Shown here: in pieces, positions 21,241 to 31,868 of the stretch
How the letters are laid out: each line of letters opens with the position of its first letter
Position numbering within the stretch: the first letter of the stretch is position 1
Source of the DNA: Circinella minor
Taxonomy: Eukaryota > Mucoromycota > Mucoromycetes > Mucorales > Lichtheimiaceae
Assembly: GCA_016758965.1 (NCBI GenBank)
Contig: JAEPRB010000244.1
Span: 2,767 to 57,314, forward strand
Direction of reading: 5' to 3'
Length of the DNA stretch: 54,548 nt
The notes under the pieces: generated by a model
Told to the model about the DNA's origin: nothing
Databases searched by the model: none
The model's input: the letters and a program-made list of their open reading frames with translations, nothing else
Position numbers and translations under genes: made by a program

Positions 21241-23182
21241 TCTATTATTATTATTATTATATTAATACAAAACATATAAACAAATATGTATGTAGATTGA
21301 AAAATTATGCGATGATCAAAAACTGTTACCTGTTATTGTGGGTGGAACCAATTATTATATTCAATCTCTACTTTGGCATAATATGCTTATAAAGAAAGAA
21401 CAAGAAATACAACGTTCACCTTCACCTTCACCTGAAAATGATCTATCAACAAAACTTTTTAATAATTATGAAGAAGAATTAGATAATTTAGAAACAAAAG
21501 AATTATATAATCGATTAGAAAAAGTAGATCCAATTATGGCGAATCGATGGCATCCTTCAGATCGTCGAAAGATATTAAGAAGTCTACAGGTAAAAAAAAA
21601 AAACGAAATTATTTTGAAACACTATTTTAATTTCATGCATAAAAATAAAAAAAATAAAAAAAATAAACTCCTTTAAACTCTTTTTTTTCTTGGGTTATAC
21701 AGATTTATTATCAAACAGGTAGACCACAAAGTGAAATTATTAAAGAACAACAAGAAAATCATGATACTCATGGTATACAATCAAGGTTAATTAACTGATT
21801 TCTTTTTAATTAATGAATATGTAGTTTTGAAAAGGAATATAGGATATTTATAACATAATAACAAATATCAATTTTAGATTTTCATCATTGATATTTTGGC
21901 TATACGCAGATCCTTCAAAATTAAATCCTCGATTAGATGATCGTGTAGATAAAATGATTGAGGTATTACTTTGAGTTAAGGGGAAGAGAAAGATACATGA
22001 ACGTAACAAAATAATAATACTAATAATTATTAATAGACCGGTTTGTTTGATGAAATTAAATCATTAAGAAAACGAGTGGTGGATGGAAATGTACAATTAC
22101 CAGGACAAGATATTGAAAAATATCAACGTGGATTATGGCAAGCCATAGGTTATAAGGAATTTGATCCATATTTTACCGCATTGGAAGCAAACGATCAATC
22201 GGAACAAGGTAAAAAAAAAAAAAAGAATATCAGCAGTTTTTTTGATTGTTTCATTATTGTAACCAGGAATGGGATCTATTTACATTTCTATTAGATCTTG
22301 AAAAGATTAAAAAAGAATGTACAGAACGAATGAAATCTGCTACGCGACGTTATGCGAAACGTCAAGTTCAATGGATTCGAAACAAATTAATACCAACTGT
22401 TAATAAATCAAAAGATGTAAATATTTATCTATTGGATGCGACAGGTGAATTATATAAAACATTTTTATTTTGTAAGGGGGGGGGTTTAATGAATGGGTTC
22501 GTTTAATTTATATATCCTTTTACTTTACTATATTCAGATCTTGATGCTTGGGATAGTAATGTTCGTCAAAATGCGATTGATATAGCAACAGGTAACAACA
22601 ACAACAACATAAAAAAGTAGAATTATATTCTTTTCTTTCCCCCTCCCCTTTTTTTCTTCTTCTATTTTGTCTCCCTATTCTAATAATCACCATTGTTTTT
22701 ATTTTATCAGTATTTCAGGAGAATAAACCCCTACCAGAACCTACATCTCTTGGATCCTTAGCTGCATCTATGCTTTCACCTTCTTCTACAACAATGGAGT
22801 AAGTTATAGATACGTTAGATAAATTAGTATTATTATTATTATTTTTCATTTTTCTAATCTTTGACTTTTATCTCCCCTTGGTTGTGCAAAAAAAAAAAAA
22901 ACTTCCTTTTTTTTTTGTATTACATTTTATAGTTCACAAACGCGTGCATTAACTTGGCAAAAACATACTTGTCATATTTGTCGTACAAACACAGGTGATC
23001 CTTTAGTACTACATGGTGACTTGGAATGGAAACAACATACTTCAAGCCGAGCTCATCGTAAAGGACTCAAACGTCGAAATAATGATATTGAACGAGTAAA
23101 AAGAATGAAAAATGATAATCCTGTTGATAATGATGACACAACAACAAATATAACTTCACCTATCTCTACTACTTCTTCATAA
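20886..23182 (+). CDS. MOD5: tRNA dimethylallyltransferase (Mod5/TRIT1)
   Basis: Ten exons: 20886-20996, 21060-21197, 21296-21589, 21703-21785, 21878-21962, 22037-22208, 22295-22444, 22538-22591, 22711-22798 and 22933-23182, giving 474 aa with all phases consistent. The N-terminus has the P-loop GTTGVGKS (residues 9-16) and INADSMQVYKGLDVITNK, the MiaA/Mod5 signature. VGGTNYYIQSLL and RWHPSDRRKILRSL follow. The C-terminus has a matrin-type zinc finger (C405, C408, H427, H433) seen in eukaryotic members. The enzyme transfers a dimethylallyl group to adenosine 37 of tRNAs that read UNN codons, in cytosol and mitochondria. An in-frame ATG at 20748, with a hydrophobic stretch before the usual start, could give a longer organelle-targeted form, as alternative starts do in yeast Mod5; I favour 20886. 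Intron 2 holds a (TA)n run at about 21208-21236. Confidence 0.95.
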
Positions 23183-24948
23183 TATAAATCTTCTTTTTTT
23201 ATCATTACCACACTTAGATATTATAATACTAGATCTAAAAAAAAAAATACAAGAAAGATATGATCCATCTCACTACTTATATGACTGATATTATATTTTT
23301 AGATCATGTTTTTTTTCGCCTACATTATTTCATTTTAACATTTATTTTACATTCTCATCATTCTATCGCCCTCCCCGTCCTACTGTTACTTTTTTTTATT
23401 ATTATTGTCATTTTTCATTTATAGTAAATAGTATTATATGTAAATAGTAATATAATTTAATCACTGTATATTTAATAATCATGTTACGTATAATTATTTT
23501 TTATAGACCAATTACATATTTATAATTAGCGATTATCATCACTATGGTTTCCAAATAAGGCTCGTTACCTGACAACATTTTTTTTATATTTTCTAGTTAT
23601 CCATTCACATAATGCGCTTTAATATTCTTCATACGTATTGTTGTCAGTACGTACAATTATAATTTTCATTCTTACTATTACTATAACAAATCTTTAAAGT
23701 TTTATGTAATTCAGCTGTTTTTAATGAAAGAAAATGACATTGGTATTTTCTATTGGAAATAACTGAGATTTACTAAACTATGTGTATTACGTATATACAA
23801 AAAAAGTAATACATAGAATGATGCAAGAAATGAATGAGTAGCTTTAACCTGTCCTAGTGAAGCATCAATGAGAAAAATACAGAATGGAAAGAGGATATGA
23901 TACGTACGTAAAATACAAAAGATGAAAAAAAGTTATTAATATTGCATTGTACGTATATTGTGAAAATCATTCTTTGGAGTTCAGCTCGTTGAAAACAAAG
24001 TTTGGGTTTTGATTTATTGCACCATTTTTGATTGAGTTCATCCTTAACCAATTTCTTGAAACGTTGTTGAGAAGCACCTTGCTCAAATAAATAAAGTATT
24101 CTTTGTTTTACTGATGGATGAATAAGTCAATAATATGTGGAGCTCGCTCAAAAGGTACACGTACTTTGTTTTAAAAGTTTAACTGGTTCGCACTGAATAA
24201 AAACAATCAAGCAGATTAAATCATATGTTATCATCGCGTTAATCAACGGAAGAAACAAAAATAAATGCATACTTTTAATATAGTAGGTACACGAGATTAG
24301 AAATATATTGTTCATTATTGAATTTCACAATACGTTTTGTTTATACCGAAAATATATATCAGCGACAGTGTATCTTATTTTATTTTTTTTAATTATCCCA
24401 AAATAATAACATTTTGTGGAGCGCACTTGGACATTAAAAAATATATATACTATTTACCATGAGGTGTCCTTCATCGTTGTTTCAAGTGTGTTTATTACAA
24501 TTGTGATTTATACAATCATAAAATTTCAAATATATGCCGATTGATACGTATCACTCTTTTACGTAGTTCAGAAAACAGTAAATTCAGAAGAGTGTTTCGC
24601 GTTGGCTTGTTCTTATCAATTCCATTCTATCTATTTATTGGTTGTTGACTACGTAGGATACGCAGTGAAAAAAGAAATCATTAGAAAATGAAAATAAATT
24701 TTTCTTTATTCGAGGATATGCGTTGTGTGAAACATTTTATAATCTTCATGTACATTCAACTTTTTATTTTTTTATTTTATTAGCAGGTTGTTTTAACGAC
24801 ATTCTTTTCATTCTGGTACAATAATAACAATAATAACAAATGTAAATAAATATCTAAAATGATTTATTGTTGATTATAAATAATTTAATGCTACTACAAG
24901 ACTAAGATTAATAATATGGAACGAACGTGATCGAGTCTATCATATTCG
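23183..24948. other. intergenic, no gene seen
   Basis: 3' flank of MOD5 and of the minus-strand secreted-protein gene. A/T-rich, with about ten TACGTA palindromes including TACGTACGTA near 23902. The frame at 23854-24051 has no family or splice support. Confidence 0.5.
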
Positions 24949-25621
24949 TTATTCTACTACAGGTGGCACGGGTAAGATGCCAGTTTCATAGAATGGAAGA
25001 AAATGAGAGAGTCCAGCTTGTTTTGCAATCGTTTTCATAACGCATCCATTGGAATATCTAAAGATTAAGGGTTCGGTTTCACGAGCAACCTCTTCATTTT
25101 GTATTTGTCCAATACTGATACTGAGAGATGCTTCTCCGCCAATAACTTCACACGAGGGATCTTCAGAAATTGGTTGGGTTGGGCTAAGATAGAAATGAAG
25201 AAGATCATATACTGTTTGGCCCGTTTCATTGGATATTCCAAGGAACGCTTGAAGCTCTTGACATGCCTCTGTAACCATCGGATGATTTGAATGTGATCCT
25301 GGAAGATAGCATCCAAGTTCATAATCCTCATAAGCAACATCAGCAATAGTTACAGAATACGCAAATTCTTCGTATTATAAAAAAGTAAAGAACGTGTTGT
25401 CAAAAGCGGCACAATAAATAAATTGTATAATTATAAAATTTGTTAGAATAATATTAATATTATGTGTTATTGGCGCATTTACATTCTTAAAAAGAACATA
25501 TAATTTATATATACGTAATACTATTTTTCTTCTTAAACTACTTACGAGCAGTAAATTCTTGGCTTTTTACCGCTACAAAAAATGATCCGATAATTAGTGA
25601 CAAAGTAGAAGATAATTTCAT
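24949..25621 (-). CDS. small secreted protein, function unknown
   Basis: Two exons, 25621-25546 and 25367-24949, giving 164 aa. The 178-bp intron has a GTAAGT donor and a GAAG acceptor. The first 20 residues (MKLSSTLSLIIGSFFVAVKS) are a typical signal peptide with a likely cut before QEFTA. The mature part has four cysteines (in ELGCYLPG, TEACQEL, DPSCEVIGG, SNGCVMK), so two disulfides are possible, and one N-glycosylation sequon (SNET). I do not recognise a family. Small secreted proteins of this size in fungi include effectors, binding proteins and spore-surface proteins, but nothing here chooses among them. Confidence 0.7.
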
Positions 25622-26472
25622 GATGATATTCTTATGCGTAATAAATAACTTGTTAAGTAACAGTTGATAATAAGCAACAGAAAAAAAAAAAAGGCTACGT
25701 AGAAAATATATCGCCTTTATATACATTTTTTTTAGGGATAGAGATTTTTACTGCACAGCCGGACATAATTTCAAAAAAAAAAAAAAAAAAAAAGTGATAA
25801 GGTGAGAGGTTGCATAATAACTACAGTATACTTTGGTTCTTCTCTTTTTTGTATGCCCGAAAGCATATAAATCAAGATCTGACTAAACATTAAGGAGAAA
25901 ACTGTATAATTGAGTTCGAAGAAAATTCTATAGATCAACTATACCGCTTTCTTTATAACTATGAAGGAGAGAAGGAGTGAAAACGGGAGGTATGGAGCAA
26001 AAACGAGGGGAATGCAGAGTAAGGACCCGTTTTATCTTTACAGTAACGTAATACTAAGATTATAGAATTTTCCCCCTGCAACTAAGTTGTCTTGTAAAAA
26101 ATGTACGTAGCCCCTAAGTTTTCACGAACTTACATCTTTAAGTTATACATCTTTTCACATAGAATCCTCACTGTTAGACAGTAATTGTAATATTTTTATA
26201 ACTTTTCAGTATTGAGTTACAGATAAATATTATATATTTTATAGAATTTGATCAAGTGCTTATAAACAAAACAAAAAAATATGTATTGATTCTATATACA
26301 TTATTTTATTAATCAAACTAACAAATTTAGCAAAAAAAAACTACAAAAATTGGTGGCGTCGAATAACAAATAAAAATGTTTATTTATGACACTCCTTCTT
26401 TCCCCCCCCCCTCTCTATCTAAAGTAAGCTATATAATACTTTATAAAATGTACAGTATGTAATATTTAATAT
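25622..26472. other. intergenic, no gene seen
   Basis: Presumed promoter of the secreted-protein gene (A-runs at about 25679-25692 and 25774-25793) and sequence up to the transposon. No gene or RNA recognised. Confidence 0.5.
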
Positions 26473-27621
26473 GAGAATTACTACGGGCGTAGCATGGAGG
26501 GGTCATGTTAGTGTCGCTATTGTACGCTACGCCCCTAGTCTGACTTTGATCCATTAAAACCATCCTCACTTGGACAATTGCTTCTATCTTTTTCATTGTT
26601 GGTTTGGATTTTTTTTTTTTGAATATAATGCTTAACGAAGATGGTTTTAGATGATATCCTCTTTGTCATTTTTATAATACTGTTTATAATACAAGAATTT
26701 ATAGAAGTTTAGTTTATAGATGAACATGTAGTACGTAGGCCATTTAATACGATTATTTAGAGAGATGAAAAATAAGATGATAGATTCTCGAAATAATTTG
26801 TACATATGAAAACAAAAATTTATTAAGGTACTAATTATATACAGTAGTTATATCAGGATATTGTCGTGTTACGGATAGTATTAACATAAAAAATAATGTA
26901 AAATAATAAAAGTTAATAAAAAGAAGAAATAATAATAATAATGTAAGATAATCAAAATATCGAAAGTTAATAAAAAGTCAGTATAGGTACATATATATAT
27001 ATATCAAATTCGTCTTGTACAATATTTTCTGGTAAACATTTGAGCCAGACGTTTGAATGCCATACAGGACTGTTACTGCGTCTTCATAGTAAGTCTTGTT
27101 ATTATCTGCCTGAATCAGTTGAGTCCCACATTCTAGGGCAATAGTATTTGTTGGATAAGCTGTATTATTTAGATAATATTGGTACAGTGTCTGAAGCAAC
27201 TATTTTTTTTGGATGAATGGGTTATACATATATTATCTTGATTAATTGCTTACTGAATTATAGTTTCATTACATGTAGAGTATCCTTTGTTATTTACCAG
27301 CATCATCACCAGAGTTACACCTATCCAGAGATTCATTTTCACCTTTATTACCTCACTGTTATTTTCAGTCTTTATTGTTTCCTTCTTTTTCAATTGTTAT
27401 TTTATTATTAAGTCTACCCTTACAGAATATAACTAACAGCAGTGGCCCATTTTCTGTAAATTAATGTAAACCTATAGCAAAAGTAATTGTCCAAGTGGGG
27501 ATGGTTTTAATGGATCAAAGATCAAAGTCAGACTAGGGGCGTAGCGTACAATAGCGACACTAACATGACCCCTCCATGCTACGCCCCTAGTCGGGCTTTT
27601 GCTACGCCCGTAGTAATTCTC
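26473..27621. mobile_element. 1.15-kb DNA transposon with long TIRs and 8-bp TSD
   Basis: Both ends start GAGAATTACTACGGGCGTAG when read inward. The left arm runs from 26473 to about 26580 and the right arm from 27621 to about 27485 in reverse. After the first 21 bp the right arm has 23 extra bases lying between two copies of GGGCGTAGC, then both arms continue with ATGGAGGGGTCATGTTAGTG and onward almost identically, with a further 7-bp duplication (TTTGATC) in the right arm. The element is flanked on both sides by TTTAATAT (26465-26472 and 27622-27629), a perfect 8-bp target-site duplication. 8-bp duplications are usual for hAT and Merlin-like elements, but the termini do not match a hAT consensus I know. 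It is too short for a full transposase, so it is probably non-autonomous. Confidence 0.9.
26978..27336 (-). pseudogene. possible short secreted-protein gene inside the transposon
   Basis: An ATG at 27336 starts a signal-like peptide (MNLWIGVTLVMMLVNNKGYS). A strong donor follows (GTAAGC, after 27254), and an acceptor at 27200 opens a coding-like stretch with NNT and NKT sequons and QTLYQYYLNN. Spliced this way the frame hits a stop after about 37 codons; a donor at 27298 (GTAAAT) would keep it open. So either the gene is broken, or the intron is read differently. No transposase motifs are visible. Weak call. Confidence 0.25.
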
Positions 27622-27720
27622 TTTAATATATGTTGAGATAAAGAAACACATTTCGAATAAAAATAATCACTACCATAATACTGCAGGATCACTACTCGCA
27701 GTAAAATTCTCAAAGGAAAG

Positions 27721-28110
27721 TTACAGAAAATAATCTCCATCTAGGTACAGAACTGGAAATTGAATTTGATCATATACTGTACAAAATAAAACGAGTTCCT
27801 TAGTGGTGGGCATAATGTTTTTATCTTTAAAAAAATCCATGAACAGCCAACGATTAGATGTTCCATCACAACAGCTTATATTTTCCATCCTTGATAAATA
27901 GACACACAATTTACGTATTAAGAGGGAAAATGTCTGAGTGAGAACGAAGAACATGATAAAAAAAAAATGGTAACCGAGTTGTTTCACATACAAATAGGAT
28001 TTTTTTGTAAACGCAAGAGCAACGTTATTTTTTCTTCCTACTTTACATATTAACGCTGAATTTACCCATCCGCGACAACAGACAGCGCATTGAGACATTT
28101 TTGGAAGCAT
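27721..28110 (-). CDS. hypothetical protein, Cys-rich N-terminus
   Basis: Open frame of 129 codons from the ATG at 28110 (another ATG at 28098). The N-terminus reads MLPKMSQCAVCCRGWVNSALIC, with four of its cysteines within 15 residues. The middle is hydrophobic and Phe-rich, and CCDGTSNRW and VLYLDGDYF follow. An intron of about 41 bp in the hydrophobic part (GTTACC to CACTCAG) is possible but very short. It begins 100 bp from the transposon and lies next to a decayed gene, so it may be a fragment of a repeat. No family recognised. Confidence 0.35.
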   Translation of the reverse strand: MLPKMSQCAVCCRGWVNSALICKVGRKNNVALAFTKKSYLYVKQLGYHFFFIMFFVLTQTFSLLIRKLCVYLSRMENISCCDGTSNRWLFMDFFKDKNIMPTTKELVLFCTVYDQIQFPVLYLDGDYFL

Positions 28111-28192
28111 ATAAAAGTTTTTTAAAAAAAACACCAGTGTTGAGTATTATTTTGAGCTGAATTTTTTTTTAATCTCTCTTCAATCAATTTCA

Positions 28193-29745
28193 AATGGATC
28201 CTACTATCATCAATGCCTTTAATCAAATCGCTCAATAAGCTGTAGCGATGATTGGTTCATTAGTAGAAGCCAAAGTGGAAGTAGTATTAGCAGTAATACT
28301 GTTCTTGTTCATTTTTATTAAAAGTGGAAAGCGACATTTTTATTTTACAAACACTCAAACGTTCCTTGTAATTTTACAAGTTTTCTTAAGAAATTTACAA
28401 GCTTTGCATTTTACATGCTTTTTTACAAAGACGGTTGCGAGCATAAATTTGTAAAAAAGTTGGAAAGCTTTTTTTTTTTACAAGGACGGTTGCGAGTGCT
28501 CTGACTATGTCCAAAACATTGTAAAGGGCGGACAGCCGAATCTTGAAACTTTTTTCAACAACAATCAAAATCACGCTGCTATTGACAACTGGTTTTCTCA
28601 ATTTACCTCTCCAACAAAAGCAAAAAGCGCCTTTTTACGTAAATTTCGTAGTATTCAATCAATGGCTCAACATAAAGGAAGATCTGTAACACCAATACTA
28701 AGCGAGGAAATACGTGAACGGTTCGAGGTAAACAATAATAGTGATAGTAAAAGTAATACATGACTTAACATATGTAATATAGTAACATGATATTTATAAT
28801 GTTGGCTAACATAAAATTGATATCAAATTACTATTATAAGGTACAAGCCAAAATACTACCACCAGTACTACTTCCAATGTCACCCCAGCTACGAGCTAGT
28901 GCTGCGGCAAATAAAAACCATGGGTCCGATGGTTATATGGGGGGAGGAGGGGAGGAGGGATAAGAAGAAGAAAATGATGATGACAATAATGTTGACGAAA
29001 TGAATATTGGTATTGGTCGTTGTGCCACATCATGTTGCTTTTTCCTGCCACTAATGATGATGACATGGTTGAAATTTTTGGCGCTTATAATTGGATGATT
29101 ATTATACCGCATGAAAAGACAAGTATTTTACCAGAGAAAATCACATTCGGTACAACATTTTATGTTGAAATCAAAGAAATTATTGATGTAAGTTGGCAGA
29201 TGAAGTGAAAGAAAAGAAAAAAAGAAGAAGATATACTTACTGGTTTTTTCCATCTATAGCAATTAAAAGAAAGTGACAAGTAATTTATCTCACCAAAAAG
29301 AAGCGGGATGATAAGTAACAAAAAAGCAAACCGGGAGTAATAAGTGATTTATAGCCACACTTTTTTACAATTTTTACTTAAGAAAAATTTTGGATCGTAA
29401 CAAGGCTCATATTCTTTTGGGTAAACATGATGGACTGAGCGGATGGCCACAATATCCATATTCTGAAGATGCTAATCAATTGGTAATTTGCTACAAATCC
29501 TACATCTCATACTCTATTTGAAAATAACATTATACTAACGAAATTTAACATTAGTATTGATAAATTATTCAAGACTGAAAAGCATTACATTGTAAAGGAA
29601 ACTGAACTGATCACCAATTATTTGGATCCTGTTCTAAGCCCGATTTTCCATGACCCGGACAACAATCGACTTTTCCGGTGGGAAGTCCAAAAATGGTGTA
29701 CTAATAACATTAAAAACTTTCACCGTTCCAATAATAATATCTGAA
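28193..29745 (+). pseudogene. decayed coding region of an unidentified family
   Basis: It begins ATG GAT CCT (MDPTIINAFNQIAQ), then an in-frame TAA at 28235 followed by a continuation in the same frame. At 28430-28500 a block with GACGGTTGCGAG is duplicated. Clear coding stretches follow in shifting frames: IVKGGQPNLETFFNNN, IDNWFSQFTSPTKAKSAFLR and SVTPILSEEIRERFE (28510-28727). Then comes an intron-like gap to 28841 with VQAKILPPVLLPMSPQLRAS, an acidic linker, EIFGAYNWMIIIPHEK (about 29070-29115), and YIVKETELITNYLDPVLSP with DNNRLFRWEVQKW (29580-29696). Stops and frame changes mean it is broken. I do not recognise the protein; the last block looks like a conserved domain of a multi-copy family. 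Confidence 0.5.
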
Positions 29746-30772
29746 GTTTTACTCTTCATAGCATTGTAGTGCTGTTGCCAAAAAAACTTCTCAGCAAAAT
29801 CATTTTACATTTCATCCATATTTGGGTTGATTTCGTATTTTCACGAAAATACGAACTCGCGAAACTCTTTAATACCTTTGTATATATTAGTCTTCTTTCG
29901 GCAATTTCAATCTTCAAATTATCAATCACAGGTATTATCATGTTAACATGGAACGCATATTAGAAGTTCATATTTCATCACAACTCATTCTTACCACACT
30001 ATATAGTACGTAACTTTTGTTTTTAATCCCATTTTTCGTATGCTCTCCCATGATTTATATTAGATATCACGCATCTTTTCTTCTCTTTTTTTTTCCACAT
30101 ACCGTAAATCAAATCATATATAATATGCTTTGCTTTCCCCTCTTCTACCACTTTATTTTATATAATATTTGGACGATCGTCACCTCAAATAAATCTAAAA
30201 CGTTTTTTATTCCTCCAAAAAATATTATTTGACACGTTTTTTACACCATGTATATAAGTAAAAAAACAACGATAACAGCAATATCGGCGAGGTAACTTAA
30301 AATGGGCGAAATCCTTTTTGTTTTTTGTTTTACGTACGTAATAAATTTGAATAACAAAAAAAAAAATGTCAAGCAGTACAATAACCGCTTGCATTCTCGA
30401 ATTCTTGTATAGACATGAATATCAAGACCCACTAAGTATGATACGATTTAATATCAGCCAATAGCTCTCTAATAAGCACCCCAGCAGCTTTTACTATTGA
30501 ATATATAATATGTAGCAGTAATATATATACTACTTTATATATGTGTTACTCTATAGTAATAGGTAGTTCCGTTCTCATTTCGCCACATCTTTTTATATTC
30601 AATGCTATTTTTTGCTCAGCTTGACAATTGTCACTATATATCATAAATGTGTTCAGGTGATCAAGTCGTTTTCAATTTTGAATTCACATATAAATACCAA
30701 AAAGAACACATTCCATTAATATCTCATATACCTAACATATATATATTTATCTGGAAGAAAAAGACAAGTTAA
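29746..30772. other. intergenic, no gene seen
   Basis: A/T-rich; short frames on both strands are low-complexity. Presumed promoter of the membrane-protein gene at its right end. Confidence 0.5.
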
Positions 30773-31442
30773 ATGATGGATCCTGTATCCGTTTATATAT
30801 TGATAACTTTCCTTATTATATCACCAACTGTACTCTATATTTTATATACTTTTCGAAAGTGTTTATATAATTGTATATGTATTCTATTTGCTGGTATAGG
30901 TAAGTGACATATAATATATTTAGTCCAGGAACAAAAGCTTTATAATTCAATGACATATAATAATAGTAATAAAAATTCTAATTTTTTTTTTCAACATAGG
31001 TCAAATATTATATTGTATTCGAATATACCATTTAATATATTACTTGACACCAGATGAATTCAAGAATGATTCAGAACAGCCTTTAAAAGATCGACATTTA
31101 CTAAATGCACTTTTATGTCATTGCTGTAATTCCTCATTGTTATTATTTCAGTTTCACCACTGTTGGAATCGAATCGTTGTTGACAGATTTCGTAATCTAT
31201 TTGATGGTCTCTGTAGTTGTATTATAGAACGGCGGCAAACAAGGAATAACAATGACAATTTAAAACTTCCAATATCTCATCTCTTACCCCATTACAAGAG
31301 GAATTCAACAATAGAACAAAATCAAAAAGATATGTGTAATAATAAGGAGATACGTCCTCTTGAACCGGCAGTAATTTTAACAATTCCACCACGTACACCT
31401 CCAATGTCCACAACAACAAATACTTATTATGCGTCGCCATAG
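30773..31442 (+). CDS. small membrane protein, function unknown
   Basis: Two exons, 30773-30899 and 31000-31442, giving 189 aa. The donor is GGTAAGTG and the acceptor ACATAG, with matching phase. The N-terminal 55 residues hold one or two membrane segments (YILITFLIISPTVLYILYTF, then CICILFAGIGQILYCI). The rest is soluble, with several His and Cys residues (LLCHCCNSS, FHHCW) and a proline-rich tail (LTIPPRTPPMSTTT). A second ATG follows immediately at 30776. No family recognised; splice phase and hydrophobic pattern support a real gene. Confidence 0.55.
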
Positions 31443-31868
31443 CAATTTTCTTCAAGAACAACAATAGCAACATCTTTTTTTTTTTATCAAACATTAATAA
31501 TGTTTCTACATAGATAAAACTTCAACTGATAATTTGATATTTTGGTAGAAACGATGCCCAACTTGAAAACATTCATTGGTGTCTAAAATTATGGCTAATG
31601 GCTCAGGAAATTTGATACAGTGTCAAAGACAATACATAAGTCAAGTACTGTAGTGTAAAATAAATAAGTTTAAAGGTTTTATTTACCATATGTATAAATA
31701 TTAATCATTGCATAATGTACAAAATTCATAATAAAACATTTTTAATTCACTTTATACATATTTTATTTTCATTTTGTATTAAACAGAAAAAAAAAGATAC
31801 GTAACAGTTTATTATCTTAATAAATCGTTCAAATCATTTTATAATTGTCACTACATATTCCTTTTTTT
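31443..31868. other. intergenic between convergent genes
   Basis: The 3' flanks of two converging genes, A/T-rich; nothing else seen. Confidence 0.5.

Noticed and set aside
26465..27629. piggyBac-type element with TTAA target
   Set aside because: The flanking TTTAATAT contains TTAA, but the perfect inverted repeats begin outside a TTAA frame and the duplication is 8 bp, so a TTAA-specific element does not fit.
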